Source: Tanytarsus gracilentus (taxonomy: Eukaryota; Arthropoda; Insecta; Diptera; Chironomidae). Taken from it: DNA of 64,000 nucleotides. A program made the translations under genes and the position numbers. The notes under the pieces were generated by a model, which was given only the letters and a program-made list of their open reading frames with translations, ran no database searches and had not been told where the DNA came from. This document shows positions 1 through 12,800 of this stretch, piece after piece. The first letter of the stretch is position 1. Every line of letters starts with the position of its first letter. The stretch is from the NCBI GenBank assembly GCA_038502055.1, contig JAXRKN010000044.1, positions 6,518,501 to 6,582,500 of the forward strand, written 5' to 3'.

Positions 1-3000
1 AAAAATTGCTTTCTGAAAAGAGTTTAATTGCATTCATTGTGCTGAGTGAGCACATCATCATACTATGTATGTTGAGTTTTATAATGAATCTTCCATTTTC
101 AATAAATACACACACACACAAAATTCTCTTGCTACTTCCCAATGAAGAGACAGAATAGACACCAAAATCCCCAATTGTCTGATGAACTACATAGCAAAAA
201 AGGAGAGGATATCATTTAATTAAGACTATTATGCTCTACTCCCAGGGCTTCACTTTCTGTATGACTTTTTCAATGAGAGGCTGAAGCTTAATTAGTGTTG
301 ATGGAGATTAGAACGAATTTTTGGACTCTTATAAATCGGATTTAAATTTTTGAAGCAGTTTTAATCGAGGAATAAATATTAAAAAATAAAAATTTAATTT
401 GTAAATTAGAAAAATTCAGGGTTCAACTCTCCAAATTCAAAAGTAAAGTGACATCCTTAAATTTAAATTTTTTAATTTTTCTTTTTTAATTGATTAGGTA
501 AAAATCTTCATGTTCATTCACACGAAAAATGATCGCATTTTAAATAATTTAAATTTTTTCTCTAACCCTTTCCGTGAACTCAATTAAAATTCCACTCACA
601 ATCGCCAATCATCGTATTAACATCCTCTCGAATGGATCTAAGTAGCAGCACCTTGATAGTCCATTATGGCACTCACATCATTTCGGTCGTAACTGAATTG
701 CAATCGTTAGTCAACACAATGCTCTGGTAATAGTACCACGTTTAATGAGCAATGAATAGCACTCACTAATTGATTCTGCTAATTCATCTCCTCAACACAA
801 TTGTAATCATCATCATCAGCACAACAATGGCGAATGGAATTTATATATATATTTTTGTGGCAACACCTCACCATTGCACTCGCTCACACTTTTCCCACTC
901 CTTATTTTCAATTAACCTTTTCATCACCGACCGTCATCATTGATATGGTGAAGTGAGAGAGAGAAAAGCATCTCCTCAGCACTCTCGAGTACACTCATTA
1001 AAAAACTTTTTGTGTCTCTCACTAATGTCATGTGTCATCGTGTTTCCACTCAATCTTCCACTCATTATTGGTTCTCGATGTCTCGATATCTCGTACAAAG
1101 AATGAGAAATGGAAAGGGAGGAGAGAATTATCGATTGAGAACTTTTGCTGCTGTTGCTCTAATGCGATTTCACCGTCGTGTCCTCGAAATGGAACTTTTT
1201 CCTCTCTCTCAACGTGTTGATTATCTTTTGGCAATGTGCGAGAGTCATTAAAAATAGAATTGTGAAACAAAAATCCAATTAAGCGATTTTTTGCTGCTGC
1301 TGCTGCTCGAATTGAATTAAAAGGGCATTAATGTGTGTACTGAGAGCGCATAAATTTTCGGATAATTGCTTTAAAGTCTCGGGCTTTCTTAATGACTCCG
1401 ATGGCTTGCTGGGATGTTTCGAATTCTTGCTGCTCTCATACTCATTTCGCTACTGTTTTACTTTAAAGTGAATCGATTTCGATGATGATTGCGAACATTA
1501 TTGAGATGAGTGTAAATTATGGGGTTTGCAAAAAAAAAATTCAAAAAAAACCTGAAAAATTTCCAATAATTTTTTGCATTTTTAGGATTCGAACCACAAA
1601 TTTAACTCACTTTCAATAAATTTCTATTCCTCAAACTCTTTAGATTTAACAAATTTAAATTTATCAACGTCCACTTAATAATTTTTTATCACTTCATCGA
1701 CAGGAAACTCAATTCCCACACAAATGAATTTTAAACGAATCAAAAAATTTATTAAATTGATTTATCCAATTTACGTTATCAACATCAATCGAAGTGTCGT
1801 GATGAAGAAGAAGAAGAGAAACTTTTTATTGTTAATAAATTTCATCGCTCATTGACAAAAGAGATCATAAAAAAAAGTTAGTCAAAGGATCGAAAGGAAT
1901 TTATTGACATCTGGAGCGAGAATGAAGGAGGATCAAACATGTCATAAATGCATGGCATTCAATCATCTTTAAAACTCCACAGCAACATGCACACAACAAT
2001 TCTATTTAATTAACGAACATGAGAAGCGTCCATTGTTCTTCTCGTTCGCCTTTATTTTCGGGGCACACAATGAAGACGAAGTTCGAGTGGTGAGGATGAT
2101 TAAGAACAAGAGAAGGAATGAGAGAGAAAAATAAGAAGAAAAGCTGATTGATCGAGGGTTAAAATTGGATAGGTCCAAGAAGGAATTTTTAGACTTTAAA
2201 ATTAAATTTTTATAAAGTTAAAAAAATCCCATCGGACCCGTAAAATTTTCAATCAGAGTCAATCACGTGAAACCTGTAGATGAATGTACTCATTGCACAT
2301 AAATCCCAGAAGAGAACTCATAGAGAGCAAGAGATGTGTGAGCGAGAGAGTCCATATAACAAAGAGCAGGATATTTAGTGAGAGATAAGAGACAAAAAAT
2401 GTATGAAAGCAATAAAACAAGAAAAAAACCGGTTTTTATGGTCATTCTTGCCTTTTTATCCCAGCTCTCTTTATTGTTGTTTGTTTTCACAATTCACATC
2501 GTCTTTTAAAAATCGATTTAGAACTTCTCCATCGACACTCTCTACTAGTGTGTACTTTACTAACATGACTAGGATATTTTTTATGTATTGACACTCTTTA
2601 AAGAAGGAAATTCTTAAGAGGAACTTGATTTTGTTGTGGAAAAGAAATTGAGCTAGTAATAAAGGTTAAAAGATAACGTTGATACATTAATTATAGGGAT
2701 TCAATATCTTTGAGAATTAGACTGAATTTAATTTGGGTTATTATGAGACTACAGCTGCAAATGTTGAGGGTAATTTTAAAATCTTGATGGATGAAAAAAA
2801 AGAATAAATTTAGGATTTTAAATATTTAAACTTGAATTCAATTTTTATCCAAAAAAGATTTAAGAAGTTTACATGAAGGTTACAAAACAAGACAATTTTT
2901 AGGAATCGAACCCTTAACTTTTTTAAATAGTTAAAACTTTTTTTATTTTTTAATCTTAACTTTTGCGAATTCCTTTAACTAACCAAAATCATCAACCAAC

Positions 3001-3919
3001 TGCTCTCTAATTAAGATGAAATTAAAAGGCGCATCATTAAATCTCGTACTTGTTGTTTATGTCTGACCAGAGAATATTTTTCCCTTTCCAAGCATTTAAC
3101 TTTGAGCAACAAAAAAACTTAAACCATTTAATCGTTTTGTTGTTTTTCTTTCGTTTTTTTCATCCCTCTTAAACGTCATCGCGCGCTCTCAGATTTTTTA
3201 TGCTTTTTGTTTTGTGGGAGGAGAAGAGATGTCTTGTTGGCCGCAAGACACTTGCAGATTAGCATAAGACGATTGTTTCATTTCCCTTTGTAGTTGCTCC
3301 GACTTGAGAGAAATATTTTCGGACGATTCGGAGAGACTTTAAATCTAATTTGCTTATCCCTTTTTTTAAAAGAGACGAAGAAGAAGAGTAAAAGCACAAT
3401 CAAGATTTCAAGTGAAATTTCTTAAGCCTTTTTGTCTTCTTTCATAACTTTACACCGTAATCCTCTCTCTATGTTTACAAAATATTTTATTTTCCTCCAT
3501 TTTTACGTAAAAAAATCGTAAATCTCCCTCCCGAGGCATCAACAGCAAAACTACACACCAGCAATGACTGTGAGCTTGTTATGAAAAATACTTTTTAGTG
3601 TCGCAATTTTTTTAGTGTCACAAAAATTATGAAACACGTAAAAGTTCTCGCCAGATGAGTCGACTATCGCTTCATTTTTTTATCGCTCACTCTCGCAACA
3701 AAAACTTAGAAATTTCACTTGAAAATCCTTCCCCATTGTGCAATAACTGAAAAAAAGAGTCTTTGGGTTGTTTGCGAGAAATTTAATGAAACGAAAAAGT
3801 TTTTTTAGTACACGCACTGTAAATTACGTAATCGAGAATTCCCAATTTGAGAAGGATAAAAAAATAATTTTTGATTGGAACAAAAGTGAACATGGAACAT
3901 TTTGAAAGAAGAAATTTTT

Positions 3920-3944
3920 GTTTCATTTTCCACTCTGTTTCAAC
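3920..3944 (+). repeat. Copy of a dispersed 23-bp motif
   Basis: The core reads GTTTCAYTTTCCA, then three variable bases, then TGTTYCA. Similar copies, on either strand and with a few mismatches, were seen at about 5491-5512, 8505-8524, 25214-25235, 29075-29095, 31455-31478, 32173-32196, 33190-33213, 40739-40758 and 61470-61493. They could be ends of a small transposon family or a recurrent regulatory sequence. The sequence alone does not decide. Confidence 0.5.
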
Positions 3945-5626
3945 AGCATAAAAACTTTTTAATTAGATTTCCAATTGTCATCAACTCTCGAGTTTCATAG
4001 CTCACAAAAAACACCCACAAGCATGAATATCTCAAAAATTAATTAAATATCACATAGCGATTTAATTAAATACTGTTCACTTCCACAAAACGACAACACA
4101 AAATTTTGTCATCCCCCAATACCGAGGAAGTGAAAAAAATCATCCCTTTCCACTCTCATTTCTGCCGTTGTTCTTCTAATTCCAGAAGCCTTCAAAAATG
4201 CCTTTTATTAATTTTCTTGATTTATGTTTCTTCTGCTTACGGAAAACTTCCTCCCTGCCACCCTTCTTCTTCCCTCTCATTTCTTATACGTATGACATTG
4301 AAAGCTTTCTGTAGTATTTTGTATATAGTGAGGGTCGAATGAGGAATGAGAGTTTTTATTTAGAAAAGGAGCAAAATTAACAAATAATTTCGAAGAAGAA
4401 GCCAGCTCCACTCGTCGTCCCTCATCTCGGTCTTAAAAACAGCTCATACACACGCTCCTTAATATTAAAATTTCAAAATTTTAATTAAATAATTCTCAAC
4501 TTTCGAGCCTCAAGCTGTTGTGTGAGTCAAATACAGCATAAGGAGCCAGAGACTTTTTGTGTGCACACAGCTTTCTATCGGGGTGGAGTGTGATGGAATA
4601 CTCGAAGAAATTTTCTTCCTCCCGCTCGGTCAAGAAAAAGTTTTTTTAAATGTTGCCTTTTTCACTTGAATTGAGATCTTGAAGGGAAAAATCCTCGCGG
4701 ACATTAATAGGTTTTTTGGGTGAGACACGCTAATTGACTTTATATGAGTTGACAATTTAGAAAATACGAAAATAATTTTAAAAAAAATAATCTTGATGTT
4801 TTTTAAATTTTTAAGAAAAAAATATTTTAATAGACATTAATTCAAATTAATTTTTTTATAATTTCAGGATTCGAACCTTTAAATTTTTTCGTATTTTTTT
4901 CTCACTCCACTTTCTTATTTACTCATCTCAATTTTTTCACCATGATAAATTTTAAATTAACACAAATTCACACCTCAATTCATCATTTTTGAGAGTCTTA
5001 AAAAACTCAACAGCAAAAAAGAAAATGTTCTAATTAGCAATATTTAATTTTTCGTAGATCAAATTTCACTTTTCCACTTAGCAGCCAGCATCGAGGTAGC
5101 ACGATAATGATAATAGTACACACGTATATAATTCCATGGAAACACTTAGCACCCAGACGCTTCTGGGTCTAGTTAATTAGCAATGAAATTCATTAAATTA
5201 ATTGAAGATTAACAACGTTAACATATACACGAGTGCTCGAGTCGAGAGGAAAAAAATATGTGTGTATGTGTGGGCGGTGAGGCATAAAACCGACACCAGC
5301 CCACTAGACATTCGCCTCATCGAAACAATCTCGTTAATAGAAGTTGAATGAAATGTCGAAAATGTAAGTAGCGCAATAAAATTCTCCGATTACATTCGAC
5401 TGTGTGCATTGAAAATGCTTGAAGGGAGTTTTGCGAAAAATAAACTTTTTTCGTTTAAATTTATTATTTGTTGAGATATTTTTTTAAACTGGAACATGAT
5501 AGAAAGTGAAACACACTCCTGTTGCAAAATGCCAATCAGGACATAACGCACAATATGATTCAATCATGCTCTCCTTTTTCAATGTTGTAAATTGGCGAGG
5601 AAATTTCATGTGCATAATGGAAATGA

Positions 5627-5650
5627 GACTGACTGACTGACTGACTGACT
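5627..5650. repeat. (GACT)6 microsatellite
   Basis: Six perfect tandem copies of the tetranucleotide GACT. No gene association is visible. Confidence 0.9.
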
Positions 5651-6014
5651 ATGGTTAGCATTGTGATTGACATTCGTGTAAGATGAAACGAAAAGCCATT
5701 TTGGAGATTAAAATTTGTGCCATTGACCCCTCTCTCGTTCACGATTCCGAAAATGTAATGAATAATTTCTCAACCTTTAATTTTGACTTCATTTTCAATT
5801 CCACCCCGAATGTGAATTTAATTCCATTGCCGGACGGCGGAACATAAATCTAATTTTTTGATGCTAAAAACTTGAGTGTGAAAAGTCCATTTTCCAGCAC
5901 TAAAATGACCATATACACACCCATCATTATTACACTCTGCGACTCACAGGTTAATGGAGAGCGAGGGGCGGTTGTATAAAATTTTATTAAATTAAGTAGC
6001 ACTTAAGATAATTG

Positions 6015-7629
6015 AAATGTATGCCTGCATAAAGTACGCGAGAGAGTTTTCTCCAATCGGGCTGAAATTTGGATATTATTGTGACCTAATTGTGACTATT
6101 TGTGACTCACTCTCCATTTTTTTTGACACCCTTTTTTTTAGTTTTCTTTTCAAAATTTTGACTTTCTCTCGTGTACTTTATGAAAAGTGTGCAGAGAATT
6201 TTGAAAATTATTTTATTTTAAATTTTTTATGTTAATTATGATTTTTTGTACTTTTTTTACATGTTAAAAGTTTTTGAATTTGATCAATTGTCAAAAAGTT
6301 AGAGACAGTTCAAATTTGAGAGCTGACAGACGCTTTTCTCTCGGTATTTATGAAAAGTGTGCGAGAGAATTTTTAAAAATAACTTTTAAAATATTTTTGA
6401 AAAGTTTTTTTTTAGCATTTATTTTGACTATTTTTGACGTTCAAAAAGTTTTGAGATCAGATTGATAGTCATAAAGTTATGCGATTTTGATTGAGCGCGT
6501 CACTAAGAGCTTTTTTTTCATAGAGCTGAAATTTTCAGGTAGATTTTTTATAAAAAAATTTTTGAATTTATTTTAACCATAAAATATCTTTCTACGAATT
6601 TAGAGAAAAGAATTGATCAAAAATAAGCTTTAAAGATAAAGAAAAAAAATCGTTAAATTTTTATGACCATTAAAATAGAATAATTACTTTCAAAGAAAAA
6701 AAACTGATGCGCGTAAAGTTATTATAGTTTATTGTCATCTAAATTGGGATGAAAAACAAAAAAAAATTTATTTGAGAATTCTCTTGGAGAATATTTTACA
6801 ACAAAAACATTAATGTAAAGTTGTAAAAAATATTTAAAATGTTTTAAAAATAATTAACAAATTTTTTCATTTATCTTAAAAAAATTTAAATAAATAATAA
6901 ATACAACCAATTAAAACACAAAATCAAAAATTTTAAAAATCCTCGTACATTTGAGAAAAAAAAGAGTAAAGAGTTTGAACGATGCGACGTCGAAAGCTTA
7001 TTTTTGATCAATTCTTTTCTCTAAATTCGTAGAAAGATATTTTATGGTTAAAATAAATTCAAAAAATTTTTTATAAAAAATCTACCTGAAAATTTCAGCT
7101 CTATGAAAAAAAAGCTCTTAGTGACGCGCTCAATCAAAATCGCATAACTTTATGACTATCAATCTGATCTCAAAACTTTTTGAACGTCAAAAATAGTCAA
7201 AATAAATGCTAAAAGAAAATGCAAAAATATTTTTGAAAAGTTTTTTTTTGAAAAATTCTCTCGCACACTTTTCATAAAGTACGCGAGAGAAAAAGCGTCT
7301 GTCAGCTCTCAAACTAGAACTGACTCTAACTTTTTGAAAATTGATCAAATTCAAAAACTTTTAACATGTCATAAATGGTCACAAAAAATGCCATCAATTA
7401 ACATAAAAACATTTAAAATAAAATCAATTTTCAAAGATTCTCTCGCACACTTTTCATAAAGTACACGAGAGAAAGCTCAAAATTTTGAAAAGTCCAAAAC
7501 TCAAAAAATAAAGGGTGTCAAAAAAAATGGAGAGTGAGTCACAAATAGTCACAATTAGGTCACAATAATATCCAAATTTCAGCCAGATTGGAGAAAACTC
7601 TCTCGCGTACTTTATGCAGGCAAATGTAT
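6015..7629. mobile_element. Foldback/long-TIR transposable element with 8-bp target duplication
   Basis: The element proper is 6023-7621 (1,599 bp), flanked by the direct repeat AAATGTAT at 6015-6022 and 7622-7629. Its ends are inverted copies starting GCCTGCATAAAGT. The inverted arms are very long: left about 6023-6631, right about 6993-7621, with a 361-bp A/T-rich centre. Inside each arm a CTCTCG..TTTATGAAAAGTGTGC segment recurs as a subrepeat. The arms differ by small indels. No transposase is encoded; short open frames at 6017-6235 and 6274-6465 are accidental. An 8-bp duplication is typical of hAT-like or P-like elements, so this is probably a non-autonomous foldback member mobilised in trans. 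The family assignment is inference. Confidence 0.85.
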
Positions 7630-9803
7630 GACGTGGATGGTTTTCTTCTTCTTTTCTACAACTTTATTTTTTTCTGAGGATAAAATTTCGCTTTTCTATT
7701 TTTCAATCTTCGGACACAATGACTGTTACAATGAAAGATGAAAATTTTTCTTTTAGTCTGATTGAAATGGATGAGGAAAAATTTTGCACAGGAATTTGAT
7801 TTAAGTTGAAGATTTTTTTATTGACAATCATTCGATAAGAAATTTATAGAGTTTTAAATTTCAAATAAAAACACCTTGAATGGAGCTTAAACAAAAATGT
7901 GTAAATTTATGTTAAAAATACATTTTTTGATCATTAATCAATTAGCGACTTTAGAGATTTATAAGTCAGTTGTTATCCTTGATATTTTGCATCTAAAAAT
8001 TAATGAAAGTTTATTCAATAAAAAATTTATTTTTAATTAAATCTGACCACACAAAACTAATTTCAATTAATTTGCGTCTCGTGCAATCAATTTTTCACAA
8101 ATCAGTCAAATCTTTCACATACGTACGCTCTTGTCAAAAACACAATCTGTCGCTATCCCAAGGACATTTACCGAGAGGGAGAGAATGACAAAGTTTTCAA
8201 CCAACTAAAACACAAAATTCATTTAAAACTTTTACAATTATCCGAAGAAGTTGAAACTTCAATGAAAGGAGATTTTCCTTTCGACTTAAGTATCTGAGTG
8301 TGTGTACATGAACTAGAGAGTCATCTTAATCGTAGCCATTGAATTTGTGTAATGGTTGATGGTGGATTTCTCCTTTGTTCCGATTTTAATTGTGTCTCGA
8401 ATTCGTGTTAAAACTTTTAATTGAATAAAAGTGGGAAATGAAACCTTTTAAGATGTTAATGATGATACAAAATGGAATTTGGAACATTGTGGATTTTTAA
8501 GATAGAACAGAGTGGAAAATGAAATTCTCTAAAATCTAATCCCTCTCTAATTTATTTTCAATTAATCACGCTGAGAAACTTTAATTTAAATTATCTTTCT
8601 GCTCCCCAAAAACTTTCATAATCGATTTTAAAATCGAGGGAAAATTGTTGGGTGTGTGCAGCATAAAATATCACTTTGTCTACATCAGGGATGGATGTAA
8701 ATATCTAAAAGTATGCGACGAAACTTTCTTAATTAAACGTTGACAATTTTCTTGGAAATTAATTCAGCGCAAAACTCAGCAGCGTCGTGAGCGCGGCAGC
8801 ATTAATTGAAGAAATTTCTCAACTCAGTTCGTGAGTTTATTTACGAGTCTATTTATAGAGTTGATGAGAGCCGAGGCGAATGAATCTATTAATGACTTTA
8901 TCATGTTAAATCGCCACATAAACATACACACGCCGTGGCGATGATCATAAATTCAGTATTATTTCAATATCTTAATTCCGCGACACTCACAACAAGCCAT
9001 TGATCGTCTGTCAACAAAAATATCTCCTCATACTTACACAAATCTCATTAAAATGTTCGTTTCAGCGATTAGTACTAATTACCGTGATGTCTTCGAAGCA
9101 CCGTGTGGCAATAAATTTGAAATGTGTGCACGGAACATCTACCAAGCGTGCTTACTTTGTCACATAATTTTCTCGCGCGCCTGAATCATCATCCGAGAGA
9201 GAGATGAGACATGCCGTCAATCTCTCTCCCATTTAAAATATTTATAAAAAGAAAGACTCACACAAGGTGAAGAATTTTCATCGTTCTTCAGCTGAAAGAT
9301 GTGAGAATATGCAATACAATAAATTTCATGGAAATAAAATTTGAATAATTTAATTCAGTTGACTCTTTTTTTTGGTAATAAATGAATGACTTAATTAGCA
9401 GCCCTTGAGCGGTGAGAAGACGAAGAAAAATTATAAAATAAGTAAAAAATTTTCCTCTTTTTTTAATGGTATTTGAGGAAAGTATTAAATAAAATAAAAT
9501 AGTAAAGATTTTGATTTTATCATTTTGTTATAGCTCTCTTGAGAATTAAAAATGTGAATGTTTAAATTGTTCGCGACCATAACTCCTAGACGAATCTCTC
9601 GAGTAAGATTTCACCGTTATGATTGCGTTTTTGAATTTTTTTTTTTGGTACACTGTTTAATTTGTAATGTATGAAAGTGATTTGGGGTAAGAAGTGAGAG
9701 GCATGATTATGAGGGAAGAGGGTGAGTGGTGAAGTTGATGGTGTTGAAGTATTGGAGCGCACGTAAGAATTTTTTTAAAATATTTTTGACCGTTATTTTT
9801 AAA

Positions 9804-9832
9804 CAACAACTGTTGCTTCGCAACAGCTGTTG
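9804..9832. repeat. Compact 13-bp-stem hairpin
   Basis: CAACAACTGTTGC is followed by the loop TTC and then the inverted arm GCAACAGCTGTTG. The stem has one mismatch. It contains a CAGCTG E-box core. No T-run follows that would suggest a pol III terminator. The function is unknown. Confidence 0.7.
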
Positions 9833-12800
9833 AGCACGGCCGTCACATAGAGAAGAGAGAGAGAAAAGATACGATTGTGTGGGAGTAAGAGAGAAGGGAG
9901 AAAAAAGGACTCTAACCCCTTTTTTATCGACGAATTTTTAATTTTCTAGGGTGCGTTCATCTGGCAATTTAAAATTGTAAAAAAAATTATTATTTATTTG
10001 TTAATTTTCAAGGTTTTAATTTTAAGATTTGAACCTTTAAATTCTCAACAGGATGCAACTAAATTTTTCTTTAATTATTTCACCCAATCTTAACCTCTTC
10101 GACATTCAATCTTATTATGTTCAACTCTTCAAATTGACATGATTGAGTTTCATAATTGCGTTATTGAAAATGTTTCTCTGACTATTTCCAAAAGTGCAAT
10201 CTCTTTTTTTCCACCCAGCAATAAAATGGTTGAGTTTAACAGACAAATTGGAAAAATTTCCATTCTCACGTTTCTTTTATTGAGCATTTAGTGGATTAAT
10301 TAAATTTCTCTCTCTCCCTAGCGAATATGGCTAGAATAAGAAGGTATTGAAATGAGTTTTTTTCGTATTTGTTGTTGTTGGCGAGGGTTGAGTGGCACTG
10401 GCACCAGAAACTGACAATGCCACCCTCCCATGGTGAATGTGAATGGAGATGATGGTAAGATAGTGGAATGAGCGAGTGAGAGAGAGAGAGAGAAATAATT
10501 CTAATTAATTTCTGTGTTATTTTCGAGAGTTGGAAATTATAAAAGGTGAAATTAAGGGAAGCGAGCCGAGCGAAAGGTAAAAAGCGGTACGAGGTACCGA
10601 GAGAGACGAAGAATACGACGATAATGCAAGAAAGGGAGGTCGAAATTTGTAACAGACACCCAAGAGTACAACCAGTGAGTGTGAGACGCGGGTGGAAAAT
10701 GAAAAGTCTTGGAAGGATTTTTAAGGTGAAACAAGGAAAAATGATTAATTAAAAATTAAATTAATTTTTCTGTTATATTCTACCCCAAAACGATGGCGTC
10801 AACTCACAAGGATTGGACGCTAATTTTTTTAAACAATTTAATTGAAATTTTACTAACTAATTTTTTAATTAAAGTTTTCACCCCTAAACCATTCATTGAG
10901 CTGTGGAAATTGACTGTAAGTCGAGGGTTGAAAATTAAAATTTCTCATTTTGCCTTTTAACCAAAAAGAAAATAATTTAACCTCTAAACGAGTGTTTTTG
11001 AAGCATTTTTTAATTACGAAACGGGTCAATAAACAGCCTCGAAGCGTTTTACAATTAAACAACGACTGTTTAGTGTGTGTGAGTTGGATATGAATGAGCA
11101 TGTGGTTGTGAAAAAAAATTATTTCTAATAGGGTCGATCAATTACAAAAGGAAATTTTACCCTTAATTCCTATACGCTTCGCTCCAGGGTCAAAAATTCA
11201 CATACAACAGAAGAGAATGATGAAGGATACGCTTTTCAGCTTTACAATTACTCCGCAATTGAAATAATTCTTCTTCATCTTTTTTTTCTACCTGGCAAAC
11301 CAATTGCCATTGCATTTCGGGTGAGAGATAGAGAAAGAAGGAACATCAAAAGATTGAAAATAATTGATTTCAACTTGGGAACTTTCTTCTTCCTCCCATG
11401 TACATTCAAACTCTCAAAATAAGAAAAAAATCTTTTACATCGCCATGAGAATAAAAATGAAATTTTTTTTGCATCAAAAAATTGTGTGTGTGTAAAAATA
11501 TTAAGAGGATTAGTCTGACCTACCTTAATGATATAATAAGGTCTTCGAGGATCATTGGAAGTTCTCTCCGTGCGCTCAATTAAATTAATTTTTATGATAA
11601 TCATCATGGACAAGGAGAGAGAGAGATGAAGTTTAATTGGGGCTGAGTTTTTCTTTTGGAATATTGATTATGAATAATTGAGGATTACTGTTAATTGAAA
11701 TTACTACGAAGAACTTTACGGTTCGGAAATAATTGGAATTTTTTACTGGAAGTATTTACGAATGATAATTGAGTGTTTATGGATTGAGAGTCTCAAGGTG
11801 AACTAAAAAAAATATTTTCAATTGAATTTACCCACGAATGAAAGTTATCAGTTACACAATCTATCGCATAATGCACGCCTCTTACACAAATTTATGAGGT
11901 AAAGAAATTTCTTGACGACAACATTGTTGATGATGTGGGAGGAGGATGGAGAAGAAAAAAATCATAACAATTACAGCAATTCCCTGTCGTCATAAATCTT
12001 TAACAGGTTTTTCTCTGTTTTTTTTTCACGGCGCGATACACAAACATCATCCATATTTTTGCACAATTAAATGAAATATTTAGCAATTTGCGCTGGAAGA
12101 TTTATTGCATGTGTGCCATGAGCTCGGGGGTGGCAATTATTTATTGTCGCAAATTGCAGCTGACTTTTTTCACTCACTCTCACCCGCCTCGACTCTCGAC
12201 TCAATGTGCGATCGCATTCTTCCAATATTTATTTTCCTATATCATTGATAGATTTCCTCCTCGAGTTAGAGAGAGAGTCGAGTGCAGAGAAGAGGATAAA
12301 AATAAATTATGAGTTGTCGTTATTGAACGTTTAACATCCACATGTGACAAAACTAATTACATTAACTTGCCTATTGCAGGCTGTTGCGCCGTTGCCAAAA
12401 AAAATCTGTTTAGGGACATAAAAAAATAAATTGAATATAAAATTTAATTTTTAGAATTTGAGTTTTAAAAAATATTTTGATTTTTCAGAGATTTTTTGCC
12501 TGAGTCACCAACCCCTAAAAACTATTAAGAATAATTCTAGGGATGTGCATCGAAATTCACCCTTAAAATTCTTTAGAAAAAATATTTTCAAAACACATCT
12601 CATTACTCAACTCTCTCATTGCAAAACAATTTTGCATTGTTACCTTTACGAAAAGTCAATGAGGGATCGAGTGAGTGCCGGGATCAATAAACAGTAAAAT
12701 TTGGCAACTTCGCAAGATTCGAAAAATTAAATTTAATAAATTTCAACAATGGAATTTTTCCAGCAACAGCGGCAACTCCGAAGGGTTCCGCACACACATA

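Larger units (their letters stand above)
1..6014. other. Gene-free AT-rich stretch
   Basis: No reading frame here looks like a protein I recognise, and no splice-linked exon chain was found. Seen directly: many A/T runs, GAGAG/CTCTC tracts (near 955-965 and 1200-1210), a short CA run near 110-120, a GACT microsatellite, a hairpin-like segment at about 2180-2256 (GGTCC near its left end, GGACC near its right end) and a copy of a dispersed motif at 3920-3944. It could be intergenic or part of a very large intron. Confidence 0.6.

Noticed and set aside
6017..6465. Two open frames of 72 and 63 codons
   Set aside because: They lie within the left arm of the foldback element, and their sequence is explained by its repeats.
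11275..11613. 112-codon minus-strand open frame
   Set aside because: Basic, low-complexity peptide in AT-rich DNA with no family resemblance, no splice context and no conserved motif.
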